This document shows, one piece after another, positions 40,810 to 51,770 of a DNA stretch of 64,000 bases (the stretch's first letter is position 1; each line of letters opens with the position of its first letter). The notes beneath the pieces were generated by a model that ran no database searches, was not told the origin of the DNA, and was given only the letters and a program-made list of their open reading frames with translations. The stretch lies in NCBI GenBank assembly GCA_964036315.1, contig OZ038485.1, positions 101,633,749 through 101,697,748 on the forward strand. The letters are read 5' to 3'. Both the position numbers and the translations under genes were made by a program. This stretch comes from Acanthosepion esculentum. Its lineage: Eukaryota > Mollusca > Cephalopoda > Sepiida > Sepiidae.

Positions 40810-41671
40810 AATATCTATCTATCTATCTCACCCACACATGTAGAGAGAGGAAGACCCACTCATCCATGACACCCTTAGACAAAGAAAGTAAACATTGAAT
40901 AGTGGAGGGATAGGGGTAAAAATATTTTTATATGGATATATTTGCTGAGAGAAGCAAGTTTCCATGCATTCACATTGTCGTCGCAGACACACACGGTGGT
41001 GCTGGTGCTTCACAGTCTTCCTATCTCAACAAGCACGACACACAGTTTGATAACTTATATATATCTATATGAACAGATATGCATACATACATCTAGAAGA
41101 GGTTCCATGTTTTAAAATCGTCCCTTAACGGAGTTGGTTCGCTTCAAAATCATTGATGCAGTTTCCGAAAAGCCATATCAGTCTTTCTCTGTGATTCGTC
41201 CTGCCAAACGTCATCATTATAGTTCAGGTAAGTACTTTTGTTTTCTTATATATCGGCGGTATCCAAACTTTTCAACGCAAGGATTACGTTGTAAATTTTA
41301 AACATTTTCAGTGGATAAAAAAAAAAGATATTTTATAAATAAAATTTTTAAAAAATGAATGAATACGTTATGTGAATAATTTTTCTGTTTTGTAAATAGC
41401 ATGAATTGTTAAAAACAAAAGGGAAATGTAGAAATTATTATATAAGAAGATAAAATGAGGTAATTACATAAGAAACCACATAGAACGAGTTAAATAACAA
41501 TGCCAAGAGTTAGAATAAGCTTCAAAACATTCAATTACTTAACTCAAGATGGGAAACGCAAGCAATGCATTTAAATATTAAAATTTGCTTGAGAATAAAT
41601 GAAATTGGCTGACCGGAAGTGACCCTCAGGCCGTAGTTATTTTTCGAGGACACCCGTCGTGTAGGAGAAGG
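40379..41671. other. No recognised feature apart from a (CTAT)n tract
   Basis: (CTAT)n at 40777-40828. Short plus-strand frame 40441-40704 and minus-strand frame 41013-40828 are not recognisable. The rest is AT-rich and unassigned. Confidence 0.4.
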
Positions 41672-41850
41672 CACGGTGGAGTAATGGATAGCGGCTTGGA
41701 TTGAGGAATTACAATCACTTACGTGCTAACACACTTGGGAAAGGTACGAATCCTCTTCTTCTCCTTCCAGCTATGGCTAAATAGCAGGGCAGACTGGGTT
41801 CTATAGCCATTGATGGCAACTGGTCTAAGAAAAGGACAACTCTGAATTTA
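41672..41850 (+). mobile_element. tRNA-headed SINE (family A)
   Basis: GGCACGGTGGAGTAATGGAT head, TTGGGAAAGGTACGAATCCT and CTTCTTCTCCTTCCAGCTAT body, then ATAGCAGGGCAGACTGGGTT and a 3' part with GATGGCAACTGGTCTAAG. The B box is deleted (GAGGAATTACAATCACTTAC replaces it). No 5S piece upstream. Confidence 0.75.
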
Positions 41851-42045
41851 AATCCGGCGGAGGGTCGTTTGGGGACCTTGTGGCACGTAGTGCACCAGGT
41901 CTCTGTATTCGGCCCTTCAAAAAGTGTGGATGATTCTGCACAAAACCTTCACCACTATAATCAAATCGCATGTGCTGGTATCGGGCTGTCAGTTTCTAGT
42001 AACGGAGCTGATTTACGCTCATACGTCAAATACGACAGAAGAGTC

Positions 42046-42047
<2 letters not shown>

Positions 42048-42090
<43 letters not shown>
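42048..42090. repeat. (TA)n microsatellite
   Basis: TA run at the left edge of MITE copy 4. Confidence 0.95.
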
Positions 42091-42095
<5 letters not shown>

Positions 42096-42286
42096 TAACC
42101 CGGATATAAGAGAGTTGTCGAGATCGGAGAAGTCTCTTATATCCGGGTTTGTCTTATATCCGGGTTTGGTCTATTATATATACATTAACACAGGCTCTAA
42201 TTTGGGACCAGAGAAACTCTCTCTTATATCCGGGTCTCTTATATCCGGGTCTTTTATATCCGGGTCACTTATATCCGAGTTACACA

Positions 42287-42288
<2 letters not shown>
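42091..42288 (+). mobile_element. Pogo/Tc1-superfamily MITE, copy 4
   Basis: Ends TAGTGTAACCCGGATATAAG and, reverse complemented, CTGTGTAACTCGGATATAAG. It lies inside a TA tract that continues at 42289. Interior has extra CTTATATCCGGGTC units. Confidence 0.8.

Positions 42289-42346
<58 letters not shown>
42289..42346. repeat. (TA)n microsatellite
   Basis: Right part of the TA tract split by MITE copy 4. Confidence 0.95.
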
Positions 42347-42349
<3 letters not shown>

Positions 42350-42479
42350 TTATTAAGACGTATCAAAGTCAGCAGAAAATAAATCAGTGTTATTGAACAT
42401 TTATTTATTTCCCTATTTCTCTATTTGATCATGTTATTTAAGTCATGGCAATGATGTATGAAAAATAATATCGCCCAAA

Positions 42480-42817
42480 TATCCACCAAGGCTTCGGCAG
42501 CACACCTCCACTCGGGGGTCAAAATTTTTGATGATGGTCTCTGCATAGTTGCTCCTCGATCTCACCAATATGCCTTATTATCTCATCCTTCAGCTGTTGA
42601 ATTGTTGTTGGCTTGTTGGCATAGACCTTACTTTTGAGATGACCCCAAAGGAAGAAATCTAAAGGCGTCAAGTCGCACGATCGTGGTGGCCAATTAACCT
42701 CGCTGTTTCGAGAGATGATTCGACCTGGGAACTTCTCATCGTATTTCTGTTTAAGCATCCATTTTCGTAATTGGCTACAATAACTTTAACACGTTGGTTG
42801 ATTGTTAATCTTTCCAT
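42480..42817 (-). pseudogene. Tc1/mariner-type transposase, internally deleted
   Basis: From an ATG at 42817 the minus strand encodes the family's N-terminal start (MERLTINQRVKVIVANYENG). About 20 codons later it jumps, with a frame change near 42757, to the C-terminal catalytic part: NWPPRSCDLTPLDFFLWGHL (third catalytic residue context) and SKVYANKPTTIQQLKDEIIR, ending with a stop at 42519. The whole DNA-binding remainder and the first two catalytic aspartates are missing. The junction looks like one internal deletion, common in non-autonomous derivatives. Inverted repeats were not identified with certainty. Confidence 0.7.
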
Positions 42818-43011
42818 AGTTGAAATTGCCAAAGACTTAAGTTGTTAAATCTGAAAGAAAAAGAAAAAAAAACATTAGACGCTTAAACTTAATCCACATT
42901 TAAAATCGGTCCATTGATGTACTGGTTTATTGTATTTATATATCAACCACGCTCACAGCACCTGTTATTCCTAAACAGTCACGCATTCCATTTTGTATTC
43001 CTTTAAAAACA

Positions 43012-43870
43012 TATGCAGTGCATTTCTATGAAAAATATGCAGTGTATTTCTATGAAAAATATGCAGTGTATTTCTATGAAAAATATGCAGCGTATCTATA
43101 AAAATATGCAGTGTATTTCTATGAAAAATATGCAGTGTATTTCTTTGAAAAATATGCAGTGTATTTCTATGAAAAATATGCAGTGTATTTCTATAAAAAA
43201 TATGCAGTGTATTTCTATGAAAAATATGCAGCGTATCTATAAAAATATGCAGTGTATTTCTATAAAAAATATGCAGTGTATTTCTATGAAAAATATGCAG
43301 CGTATCTATAAAAATATGCAGAGTATTTCTATGAAGAATATGCAGTGTATTTCTTTGAAAAATATGCAGTATATCTATAAAAAATATGCAGTGTATTTCT
43401 ATGAAGAATATGCAGTGTATTTCTATGAAAAATATGCAGTGTATTTCTATGAAAAATATGCAGTGTATTTCTATGAAAAATATGCAGCGTATCTATAAAA
43501 ATATGCAGTGTATTTCTATGAAGAATATGCAGTGTATTTCTTTGAAAAATATGCAGTATATCTATAAAAAATATGCAGTGTATTTCTATGAAATATACGC
43601 AATGTATTCCTATTTAAAAATATGCAGTGTATTTCTAAAATAATTAGCACTGTATTTTTATTCAAAAATATGCTGTGTACTTCTAAAAAATATGTTGCGT
43701 ATTTCTTAAGGAAATATGCAATGCATTTATATTTTAAATTATGCAGTGTAATTCTAAGCAAAATAATGTTGGGCATTTCTATTTAAAAGTGTACAGAGTA
43801 TTTCTTAAAATATTCACAGTATTTCTATGAAATTATGCAGCGTATTTAAAAATATAGAATGTATTTTATT
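43012..43870 (+). repeat. 24-bp minisatellite
   Basis: Units of AATATGCAGTGTATTTCTAT plus GAAA, with interspersed shorter variants ATATGCAGCGTATCTATAAA. It is regular to about 43630 and increasingly diverged to 43870. Because the unit is a multiple of three, it yields an open frame repeating MQCISMKN; this is not a gene. Confidence 0.9.
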
Positions 43871-43964
43871 TAAAAAAAATGGACGTTCATGATACATTTT
43901 TACGTTGGCTATTGAATTAATTTAATAGGAGACATTTATTAGCAGCAAAGAAAATTTCTCTTTC

Positions 43965-43982
43965 TTTCTCTCTCTCTCTCTA

Positions 43983-44064
<82 letters not shown>
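43965..44064. repeat. (CT)n-(TA)n microsatellite
   Basis: CT run to 44018, then TA run. Confidence 0.95.
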
Positions 44065-44066
<2 letters not shown>

Positions 44067-44390
44067 CATCCACAGACAGACTGTTTCGCTGTATCATAGC
44101 TCATCTGTGGCTAGACATCCGATTGTCTCAATTCAGGAACGAAACCCGACTGATTTGGCATCAGTCGTAGATTTTTCCCTGATGCTATCAGCTCCCGACA
44201 GAGAGGAAGGTGAATTTTTATGTATTTATTTTTTAATAAACACGCCAGTGACTCAGAGTGCTCGATTCGTAGAAGAGCTTTGCATTATCAACAGTAGCAG
44301 TCGCTGTTTACAAATTCGCGCTTTCCCCCTATAGTGCTCGATCGAATTTTATTTATTCGGGGGCGTATATATTGTCATCCACATTTTTTT
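44064..44390 (-). mobile_element. tRNA-headed SINE (family C), copy 3
   Basis: Inverted relative to the copy at 49470-49760: ATTGTCATCCACAGACAGAC at the start, AACGAAACCCGACTGATTTG (B-box complement), AAGGTGAATTTTTATGTATT, and CGGGGGCGTATATATTGTCA at the end. Confidence 0.7.
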
Positions 44391-44869
44391 TCTTTTTGCT
44401 TTAGTTGATGTGTTTCTATGTGTTAGATTTTCTTGTCATTTTTTGTGTTTTTTTGTTTTGTTTTGTTTTGGTTTTTGTTTTTTTTTTGTTTTGTTTTTGT
44501 TTTGTTTTTGTTGGATACTGTGTTACTTTGGCTTCTATAGAATAGTGTAATGGCTTTTTTACATTAATAAAATTTATATCATTGATTGTTTTTTTTAAAT
44601 GATAGTCTAATTTGAATATCAAATATGTAATTAGGGAAACGTTTGTTAATTAATGTTTGTTTTATGTTTTGGTGTTCGTAAATAAATATTGTGCGTGTAG
44701 AGGACATTAAATTTGCTTTATTAAATTATTCCTGATGGCAATTTGTAATTTGGGTGAGCATTCACCGCCTCAGTTGAGTAGGCACGGGTTTAACTTCTTT
44801 GTTATTTTCATAGCTTGTAATTTTAACGCTTTCCTTTATTTGAATTAATGGTGGAAGCTCAATCTTTTA
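44391..44869. other. T/G-rich, no recognised feature
   Basis: TTTTG-rich tract at 44440-44512, otherwise AT-rich with nothing assigned. Confidence 0.35.
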
Positions 44870-46110
44870 GGTTCTTTCTTTCTATGTGCCGTGTCCTTTC
44901 AGGACGTAGGCGATCATGGCTCTCTACTTCCCTCTATCCCTTGCAGCTCTCTGACACTCCCCCAAACCACGTTCTGTCATCCACTTGCTTAAGCCCGCTA
45001 GGTATGCCATGCGTTATTTTCCGTTGTCTCTCTTTCTCTCTATTCTACCTGTGAGTATCAGATTATCCAGGCCCTCCTTCCTCATTATGTGTCCCAGGAA
45101 CTTCAGCTGCCGCTTCCTGGCGTTAAGTATAAGCTTTCTACTTATTTTCAACTTCTCTAAGACCTCATCGTTGTTCACACGCTCGGTCCATGATATCCTT
45201 AGCATCCTTCTGTAGAACCACATCTCCGCCGCCTTGAGTCTCTTCTTCATCTTTGAGGAAATCGTCCAACATTCGCTGCCGTAAAGAAGGACAGTTGTCA
45301 CGTAACAGCTCAGTATTCTTTTTTTCTTTTTCTTTCTTTTTTTTTTTTACCAAAGAAATCCTCCCGTCTCGCAATACTCTGCCCAGCTTTTGGAATGCGT
45401 CCTTGGCCATCCCAATACGTCTACGGATCTCAGTGTCGCACTTACCGTGTTCTGTTAGAACGCTTCCCAGATATTTAAACTTCCGCGTCTGCTTGATTCT
45501 AGTGTTCCCGACCTGCAAATCGCATTTCGGTCTCATCCTTTTACTGATGACCATGTATTCTGTCTATGCTTAGTCCCTTCTTCACACTCTCCTTCGCTAC
45601 CTTCTGTAGGAAATTTTGTAATTTCTCTTCCGTGTCTGCTGTCAGCATTGTGTCATCTGCGTATCTTATGTTGTTGAGATTATGGCCGCCAAAGTTAAAT
45701 CCCGGTAGCTGTTCCCAATTCTCTCAGAATTGCCTTGCTGTTTAGGTTGAACAGGTCCGGTGAGAAGACGCATCCTTGCCTTACGCCCCTTTCTATTTTT
45801 GTATATTCACTGAACTCGTTCTCTATGCGCCTGCATGCTGCTTGCTGCCAGTATAGGTTCTTGATTATTCTGATATCTTTCTGATATATCAAGGTTGCTG
45901 AGCAGTTCCAGCAGATCCTTGTCAAAGGTCTTTGCGTAGTCTATGAAACATAGATACACGTTCTTCTGCATCTGTATCGCTCTTTCTGATAACATTCTGA
46001 GCATGAATGTCACGTTCCGGTGTCTTTAACGAACCCGCACTGTTCTCGTCCTATCTCTGGCCTGATTCTGCTGCCCGCTTTATTCATTCACCAGAACACG
46101 GATGATGAAG
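44870..46110 (-). pseudogene. Second LINE family, reverse transcriptase and C terminus (broken)
   Basis: Reading leftward, the pieces follow the order of a non-LTR reverse transcriptase: VYLCFIDYAKTFD (motif A, 45960-45920), IERGVRQGCVFSPDLFNLNS (motif B region, 45810-45740), NNIRYADDTMLTAD (motif C, about 45672-45630), then VISKRMRPKCDLQVGNTRIK, KFKYLGSVLTEHGKCDTEIR and RIGMAKDAFQKLGRVLRDGR (45554-45350). A pyrimidine insertion at 45318-45350 breaks the frame before LLYGSECWTISSKMKKRLKA (45290-45225) and FLGHIMRKEGLDNLILTGRI. The 3' end is near 44870. Catalytic aspartates are readable but at least four frame breaks are present. The clade is not certain; related scraps are at 14300-14800, 17228-17338 and 29520-29940. 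Confidence 0.75.
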
Positions 46111-46224
46111 TTTGTGCCTCTTAGGTACCGACTCCATTAAAATAATAATAGAATAATCCAAGAATGAAATATTGCCAGTTAAACAAGAAATGTGGCGTCG
46201 TGATTCTGCTATATATCGAGAGAA

Positions 46225-46605
46225 AAAAAATCCAAAGAAAAATCGGCAACGTTAACGGTCTGGACATGGCATCTCAACTTCAGTCACTTTCACACCACCA
46301 TAAAGTAGCTTCCCTGTGCCTTTTCTATGAATATTTTCACAGTGATTGTTCGAACGATCTTTTCTCTTCAGTACTTCGGCTTCACGAATTTAGGCGCAAT
46401 ACTAGATTGGCACTTAGGTCTCACAATGTCATTGTTGAAATTGCTACTTGTAGCAGTACTATGCAAATACTTTCTTCTCTTGCACTTCTCGCTTGTGGAA
46501 CTCTGTTCCTAAATAGTGTTGTTTTCTTCTCATATTCTCTCACACTCAGTAACCCCCTTGCATCTTAGTGGCATTATTGCCTTGGTTAGGTTAAAATGAT
46601 TTTAA
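46225..46605 (+). mobile_element. CR1/Jockey-like LINE 3' end
   Basis: Codons from about 46230 (QRKIGNVNGLDMASQLQSLS, ASLCLFYEYFHSDCSNDLFS) and a 3' terminus GCCTTGGTTAGGTTAAAATG at 46580-46599. 5'-truncated. Confidence 0.7.
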
Positions 46606-47410
46606 AAAATGACATACAATCTGTTGTTAAATGGGGCAAGGAATGGCTTGTTAATTTTAATGCTTCCAAAATGAAACTGCTCTCATTTAATCATCTGAGA
46701 AAACCATTTTTACTTTCCATCATATGACTGATGCTGACTCATTGCACCTTTTTGGACTAACGTTTTCCACTGACATGAAGTGGAAAGATTATACTGAATC
46801 AATTGCCATTGCCAGGAAAGTTGGTTCACTGTGTTGTGCTAGACAATTTTTCTTGCCAGGAACTATCTTACATCTTTATAAGTCTACCATTTGTCCTTGC
46901 TTCAAATACTGCTGCCACATCTGGTTTGGTTCTCCTGCTATATATTTATAGATTCTTGATAAAATCAAAGAAGAATCTGCAATGTTATTGATATTGACCT
47001 GGCATCTCGGCTTCACTCACTAGCCCACCACTGTAACCAAACTTCCCTGTAATTTTTTATACATAATTTTATGCTAATTGTTCTGATGAACTTTACTCTA
47101 AGGTACCTAAACTTTAGGAATTTAAGTGCAGTACTGGATTGTCAGCAAGGTCTCATTCTTTTACAATAGATGTAACCGTAAGTTCTATGCTAGCAGTTGC
47201 TTCTATAGTACTTCTCGCTTCTGGAACTCTCTTCCAACTTCTTCCTTCCCAGTCAACTTTGATCTTCAAAACTTTAGATGCAATGTCAATCATCATTTTC
47301 TGTCTTCTTGAAGCCTGTTCTTTTATTGTCCTCTTTCATTCTTAGTAACCCCTTATATCCTAGTGGATTTTATAGGCTTGCATAGAGATGAAATAATAAC
47401 AACAACAATA
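46606..47410 (+). mobile_element. CR1/Jockey-like LINE, C-terminal region and 3' end
   Basis: Begins directly after the tail of the previous copy with VVKWGKEWLVNFNASKMKLL (46623-46682), then SLHLFGLTFSTDMKWKDYTE, RKVGSLCCARQFF, LHLYKSTICPCFKYCCHIWF (to 46925), a stop, and broken tail codons to FRCNVNHHFLSS near 47310. It ends near 47380-47410 with a GATGAAATAATAACAACAAC tail. Frames are interrupted at 46950 and beyond, and there is no catalytic core. Confidence 0.7.
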
Positions 47411-47830
47411 ATAATATTAATTGCACAATATATGCCAAGCAAGAAAATCGACTGGAAAGCTTCCATCTTTGTTGTCTACGACGTATCTTCGGCATCACTT
47501 GCAGAATCTAAGTTATCAACACTGTTGTGTTGGAGCAAACTGTCTTTTGAAACATGCACATTCTCCTTTGTTAATGTCGTCTACGATGCCTCAGTCATGT
47601 ACATCGAATGAATGACGGTTGTATACCAAAAGACAGTACAGTGATCTGGCAACGGGACACCGTCCGGTAAGTCACCCTGTACTACGAATTCGAGGAGGTT
47701 TGCAGGAGAGCCCTGAAATTCACAGGCAATGAATCTGGTTACTGGGAACAGCTGACCCTATGCTGTTCAAGGAGGAGTCATGAGGAGCGGGAAAAGGTGA
47801 AGTCAACTGTTGAAAATGAAAAAAAAAAAA
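47411..47830 (+). mobile_element. LINE C-terminal relic (family of 11090-11620)
   Basis: Codons in shifting frames (CCVGANCLLKHAH, then FVNVVYDASVMYIE and the downstream TPSGKSPCTTNSRR) correspond to the block read on the minus strand at 11570-11300 (VLEQANPW, CRLQWLGHVHRMND). Heavily decayed; an A-rich stretch at 47818-47835 may be the tail. Confidence 0.45.
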
Positions 47831-48039
47831 GAAAAAAACAACGCGGGGACCAGAGAGAGAGAGAGAGCAATCTCCGACCTTCATTCCTTATTCCAGTTTC
47901 GTCTGTCACACCTGTAGAAGAGAGTACCACGCAATATCAGACTTTTAAGTCACTTTAAATAGGACTGAATTTTGGAAAAACATGCCTCCACCAGTATCTC
48001 ACGATATAAAGGGCTGCTTACTATATTTTATTTATTTAT

Positions 48040-48640
48040 TTATTTTAATCGTTTCATCCTAAGCAAGGCGACAATGCCACTAAGACGCATCGAGTTACAG
48101 GGAGTGAAAGAGAATGCGAAGACTTTAGTGGGGAGGATGGAGGAAAGGACAATAGAGGAACAGTGTTAAAAAAGATAGAAGACGGTTATTGCCGTTGTAT
48201 TCAATATTTTGAAGATTGTAGGTGGCGAGGAGTAAGAAATCGAAAGGGAGTTCCACAGGTAAGAAGTGCGAGAAAAGAAACAAAAACAGAAGTAGTGATT
48301 TCATCTAGCTAGTTCAACAGTAAAACGGTGAGATCTAGTTGCCAATCTAGTAGCACGCTTAAATTCATGTCGTCGAGGCACCAGGGAAAAAGCTCATCAA
48401 AATAGTTTCCATGAAAATATTTGTAGAAAGGACAAAGGGAAGCCACGTCAAGGCGGCGAGAAAGTCGAGATGCCAGGTCACGATCGATTATATTACAGAA
48501 CCTTCTTTGAATTTTGTCAATAATCTCAAGATATGCAACAGGAGCACCAGACCAGATATGGCAGCAGTATTCAGTGCAGAGACGAATGATGTGTATGTAT
48601 AAACAGACTCAGGACGATTTGAAAGAATTACTATAATGAC
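48040..48640 (-). mobile_element. CR1/Jockey-like LINE, C-terminal region and 3' end
   Basis: The 3' terminus at left reads, reverse complemented, GCCTTGCTTAGGATGAAACG (48067-48048). Codons further right include EYCCHIWSGAPV (about 48575-48540), IDKIQRRF and SRLSRRLDVASLCPFYKYFH (48480-48410). Broken, 5'-truncated. Confidence 0.7.
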
Positions 48641-48870
48641 ATTGTTTTGTTTTTTTCTACGAACGCGCACCCATATACATGTGTATTAACTTCCACCTAT
48701 GTATTTTGGCTGCAAATGTTCGTTTTTTTTGTTGGTATTTTTTTTTCATATTTAATTAAACACTACATTCTTTTAATTTGCTTATTTTTCTTGCTACAAG
48801 TATTTATATATAATTGAGTGTTCGAAAAGTAATTACGTTTTGTCAGAAAGGATATAAAAATAAATGTAAT
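48641..48870. other. No recognised feature
   Basis: AT-rich with T runs; nothing assigned. Confidence 0.3.
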
Positions 48871-48875
48871 TTGGA

Positions 48876-48876
<1 letters not shown>

Positions 48877-48911
<35 letters not shown>

Positions 48912-49072
48912 AGTTATTATTATTCGTGTATATTATGTTTCCTGCTTTGTATCCTGTAGCGCCGCATCCAAACTATGGTCCTTAAGCCCTTTAAGAGAAT
49001 TGTCATTTAATTGATAGCATTTTTCTTAGTATATGAGCAATGTTCTAGGCAACTTGTATGTCAATAGCATCA
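48877..49072 (-). mobile_element. REL-endonuclease LINE 3' end with (AAT)n tail
   Basis: ATT run at 48877-48910, then TATGTTTCCTGCTTTGTATC, TCATTTAATTGATAGCATTT and GGCAACTTGTATGTCAATAG, matching the 3' UTR at 35526-35650. Minus orientation, 5'-truncated. Confidence 0.7.
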
Positions 49073-49300
49073 ACTATGAACACGGCCACAATGTTCTGAC
49101 CGTGTTTAGAAAATAAAAAAGAATAACTCTAGATAAAAAAAATCCATACATTCAGTTAAAAATAAAAATCATCCTCTATATTGGCTAAAGCGCTCGGATA
49201 TACAGAACATCTGGAGAATTTTTACAAACTTTATGCCCAGAAAAGAAAACACTTATATGAAGACGAGAATAAATTAAACGCAATCTTCAAGCTATATGCC
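49073..49300. repeat. Dispersed repeat Y, copy 2
   Basis: ATGAACACGGCCACAATGTT, CTGACCGTGTTTAGAA and CATCTGGAGAATTTTTACAA correspond to blocks at 21977-22160. Unassigned. Confidence 0.6.
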
Positions 49301-49469
49301 AAATGCGTTCAGGCATGAAACAGAGTCATCATTCGGTATAGATCTCAGTATCCATACTTATATTTATACACGCTCTATCCCTAGTAACGAGCACTTTTAC
49401 CTATAAATATAGCATACCATAAAACTATATATATATATATATATAATGAAGAAATAAATATATATATCT

Positions 49470-49760
49470 GTCTGTGGATGACAATATATATACGCCCTCG
49501 AAAAAATAATTTTCGGTCAAGCACTTTAGAGAGAAAGCGCGAATTTGTAAACAGTAACTGCTACAGCTAATAATGCAAATAAATACGTAAAAAATTCACC
49601 TTCCTCTCTGCCGAGAGCCGATAGCTTAGGGGGAAAAATCTCCGACTGATGTCAAATCAGTGGGATTTCGATCCTGGTTTGAGGCAATCGGATGCCTTGC
49701 CACAATGATGAGCTGTGATACAGCGAAACAGTCTATCTGTCTGCGGACGACAATATATAT
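49470..49760 (+). mobile_element. tRNA-headed SINE (family C), copy 4
   Basis: CTGTCTGTGGATGACAATAT start, GATAGCTTAGGGGGAAAAAT (A-box region), GTGGGATTTCGATCCTGGTT (B box), end AACAGTCTATCTGTCTGCGG. TA tracts on both sides. Confidence 0.7.
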
Positions 49761-49775
49761 ATATATAAGATGAAG

Positions 49776-49838
<63 letters not shown>

Positions 49839-49872
49839 TTTATATATATATATATTTTATATATATATATTC
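49754..49872. repeat. TA-rich microsatellite cluster
   Basis: Several TA runs separated by TTTTATATA units. Confidence 0.9.
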
Positions 49873-50216
49873 ATTTTCAAAAAATTCAACCTTAGCTCCA
49901 AAATTTCTTACTGTTAACAATAACACATTTCTAAAAAAGCATATTTCGATTCACATCTAATCTTTCGTGTCCAGTTATTACCTGGATGTACTAATAAAAC
50001 AAATCAATTTCCATGCCTGATGATGTCTGTATGAACAGATGAAAGTACTAGCAAAAAGGAACCTTATACAGCTTGAATTTATTAAAAACAGGGATCATAA
50101 CATTCATCTAGAAGTTTGTGGATTAATGAAATTTTAATAAATTTGTTAGCAAAGATGTATTCTTGCCATTTATATCATTAACATCACTAATCTGTTTTTT
50201 GTATGAATGATTCATG

Positions 50217-50218
<2 letters not shown>
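49873..50218. other. No recognised feature
   Basis: AT-rich; GATGATGTCTGTATGAACAG at 50020 is reminiscent of SINE core motifs but stands alone. Confidence 0.3.
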
Positions 50219-50266
<48 letters not shown>

Positions 50267-50420
50267 AGGAGGAGGGTGTAAGGATCAGACATTCACCTAT
50301 TTAATCGGTCAACTCAATATATATATGAATAAAGACAAAGGAAAAGCTTTTTTACTAACACGTTTCGTCCTCTGATGAATATTATCTAGGCAAACGTTAG
50401 ATTATTTTGAGTCTGGTATT
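50219..50420. repeat. (TA)n with shared flank
   Basis: TA run to 50264, then GACATTCACCTATTTAATCG (a similar GACCTATTTAATCG flank precedes the TA tract at 58861) and ACACGTTTCGTCCTCTGATG, which resembles 13327-13350. Confidence 0.7.
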
Positions 50421-50548
50421 TATAGACATGAGTAAAATGTATAGCTAGGTTTCCCAATTCTTTTTATTTAAGAACGCTCAAAAATATTCTTTCGGCTAAC
50501 TGTGAAAGTAAAGGTGAAATTAGGACGATGCTATGTTATGTAATTTAA

Positions 50549-50592
50549 TCTCTATCTATAAATGGCAGGATGTGTGTGTGCGTGTGTGTGTG

Positions 50593-50624
<32 letters not shown>

Positions 50625-51422
50625 CGTGTGTGTGTGTGTGTGTGTGTGCGTGTGTGTGTGTGTGTGTGTAACGAATGCACAGCCGCAATTTTCGACGGAT
50701 TTGCAACAACATTTACATGCACATGCTCCAAGTTAGCGAGAAGGCCAAGACCGACTTTGCATTTCCCAACTCCCATCGATAGTGGAAATAATCGATTTTT
50801 TTTTCATGCTTCTACGACAGTTTCCTTTAGTTTGCGGCCATTTTCTACTGGCCAGAGTGAGAGCCTATAGCTGGCTGCCACGAATAGGCAGGAAGATTCT
50901 ATTGGCCAGCATGAGAGCCAACAATTGACTGACAAGAATGTTAACTAGCATGCTAGCATGCAAAAAAAATCGATAGCTGCATTCGTCACAAGTGGGAAAA
51001 ATTTAAATCTGCATGGCACTTTACTCCAATTGGCCCATTCGCTTGCTTAAATTCAACGTTGATTCTGATTCCACAGAACTGGGTTAGGTGTGAAAAAATA
51101 TTTTTTGTTAACATTCTTATTTCATTCGGTTTTTCCAGTTACGAGTCCTTTTTTAAAGCTGGTCGTTTTGTGTTCATTTTGTTTAGTTCTTTTTTCGTAA
51201 CAGATTTGATGTTTAGTATAGAGCTTAGAAAAAATTCGCAGTGTGAGATAGACAAGAAGTAAGGCATGTAGAAACATCAGCACGGCAAAGGGCACTCCTT
51301 TAAAGGCAAGGAAGGGCTAAAATATTTTAAGTCAAGTGATAGCGATTGCTGTATGAGTCGATTTTTGAATCAAGCACGGGCAACGCCGGGCAGCGCCGGG
51401 CAACGCCGGGTTATGCTGCTAG
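50549..51422 (+). mobile_element. Non-autonomous Helitron
   Basis: The 5' end reads TCTCTATCTATAAATGGCAG after an A. The 3' end reads GGGTTATGCTGCTAG followed by T, preceded by a hairpin-forming GGGCAACGCCGGG motif that occurs three times in a row (51376-51410). TC...CTAG termini between A and T and a GC-rich 3' hairpin are the Helitron hallmarks. No Rep/helicase coding capacity in the 874 bp. A GT microsatellite at 50569-50668 lies close to the 5' end. Confidence 0.7.
50569..50668. repeat. (GT)n microsatellite inside the Helitron
   Basis: GT run with regular GC interruptions. Confidence 0.95.
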
Positions 51423-51569
51423 TGACTAATAAACAAAAGTGAGTAAATTCTATTACTGTTGCTGCATTTTACTTCCTTATTTCTTTACATATATTTATGT
51501 ATTTATTTTTTTATTTAGAATTTTTATTTATTATTTTATATCTGAATTTTTACAGACTCATACGCACTC

Positions 51570-51576
<7 letters not shown>

Positions 51577-51643
<67 letters not shown>
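51577..51643. repeat. (TA)n microsatellite
   Basis: TA run at the left of the Penelope-like cluster. Confidence 0.95.
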
Positions 51644-51647
<4 letters not shown>

Positions 51648-51770
51648 CATATTTTCATTCAAGCATGTTTGGTTAAATAATTTAGACGTATTGTGGCTTT
51701 TTATTTTAGTTTTAACCCTTTCAAGTCCACGAATTAATTTCTTGGTGGCTGTAGAAAATTTTCTTTCAAA
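51644..51770 (-). mobile_element. Penelope-like element, 5' coding scrap, inverted
   Basis: Minus strand reads a short block equivalent to the start of the ORF (ATKKLIRGL, then a lysine-rich part, then LNENM-like codons). It is the reverse complement of 52440-52548 (TTTTCTACAGCCACCAAGAA shared). A third copy is at 57650-57830. Confidence 0.6.

Noticed and set aside
43013..43498. 161-codon frame repeating MQCISMKN
   Set aside because: Produced by a 24-bp minisatellite; the sense of the frame follows from unit length and no flanking gene structure exists.
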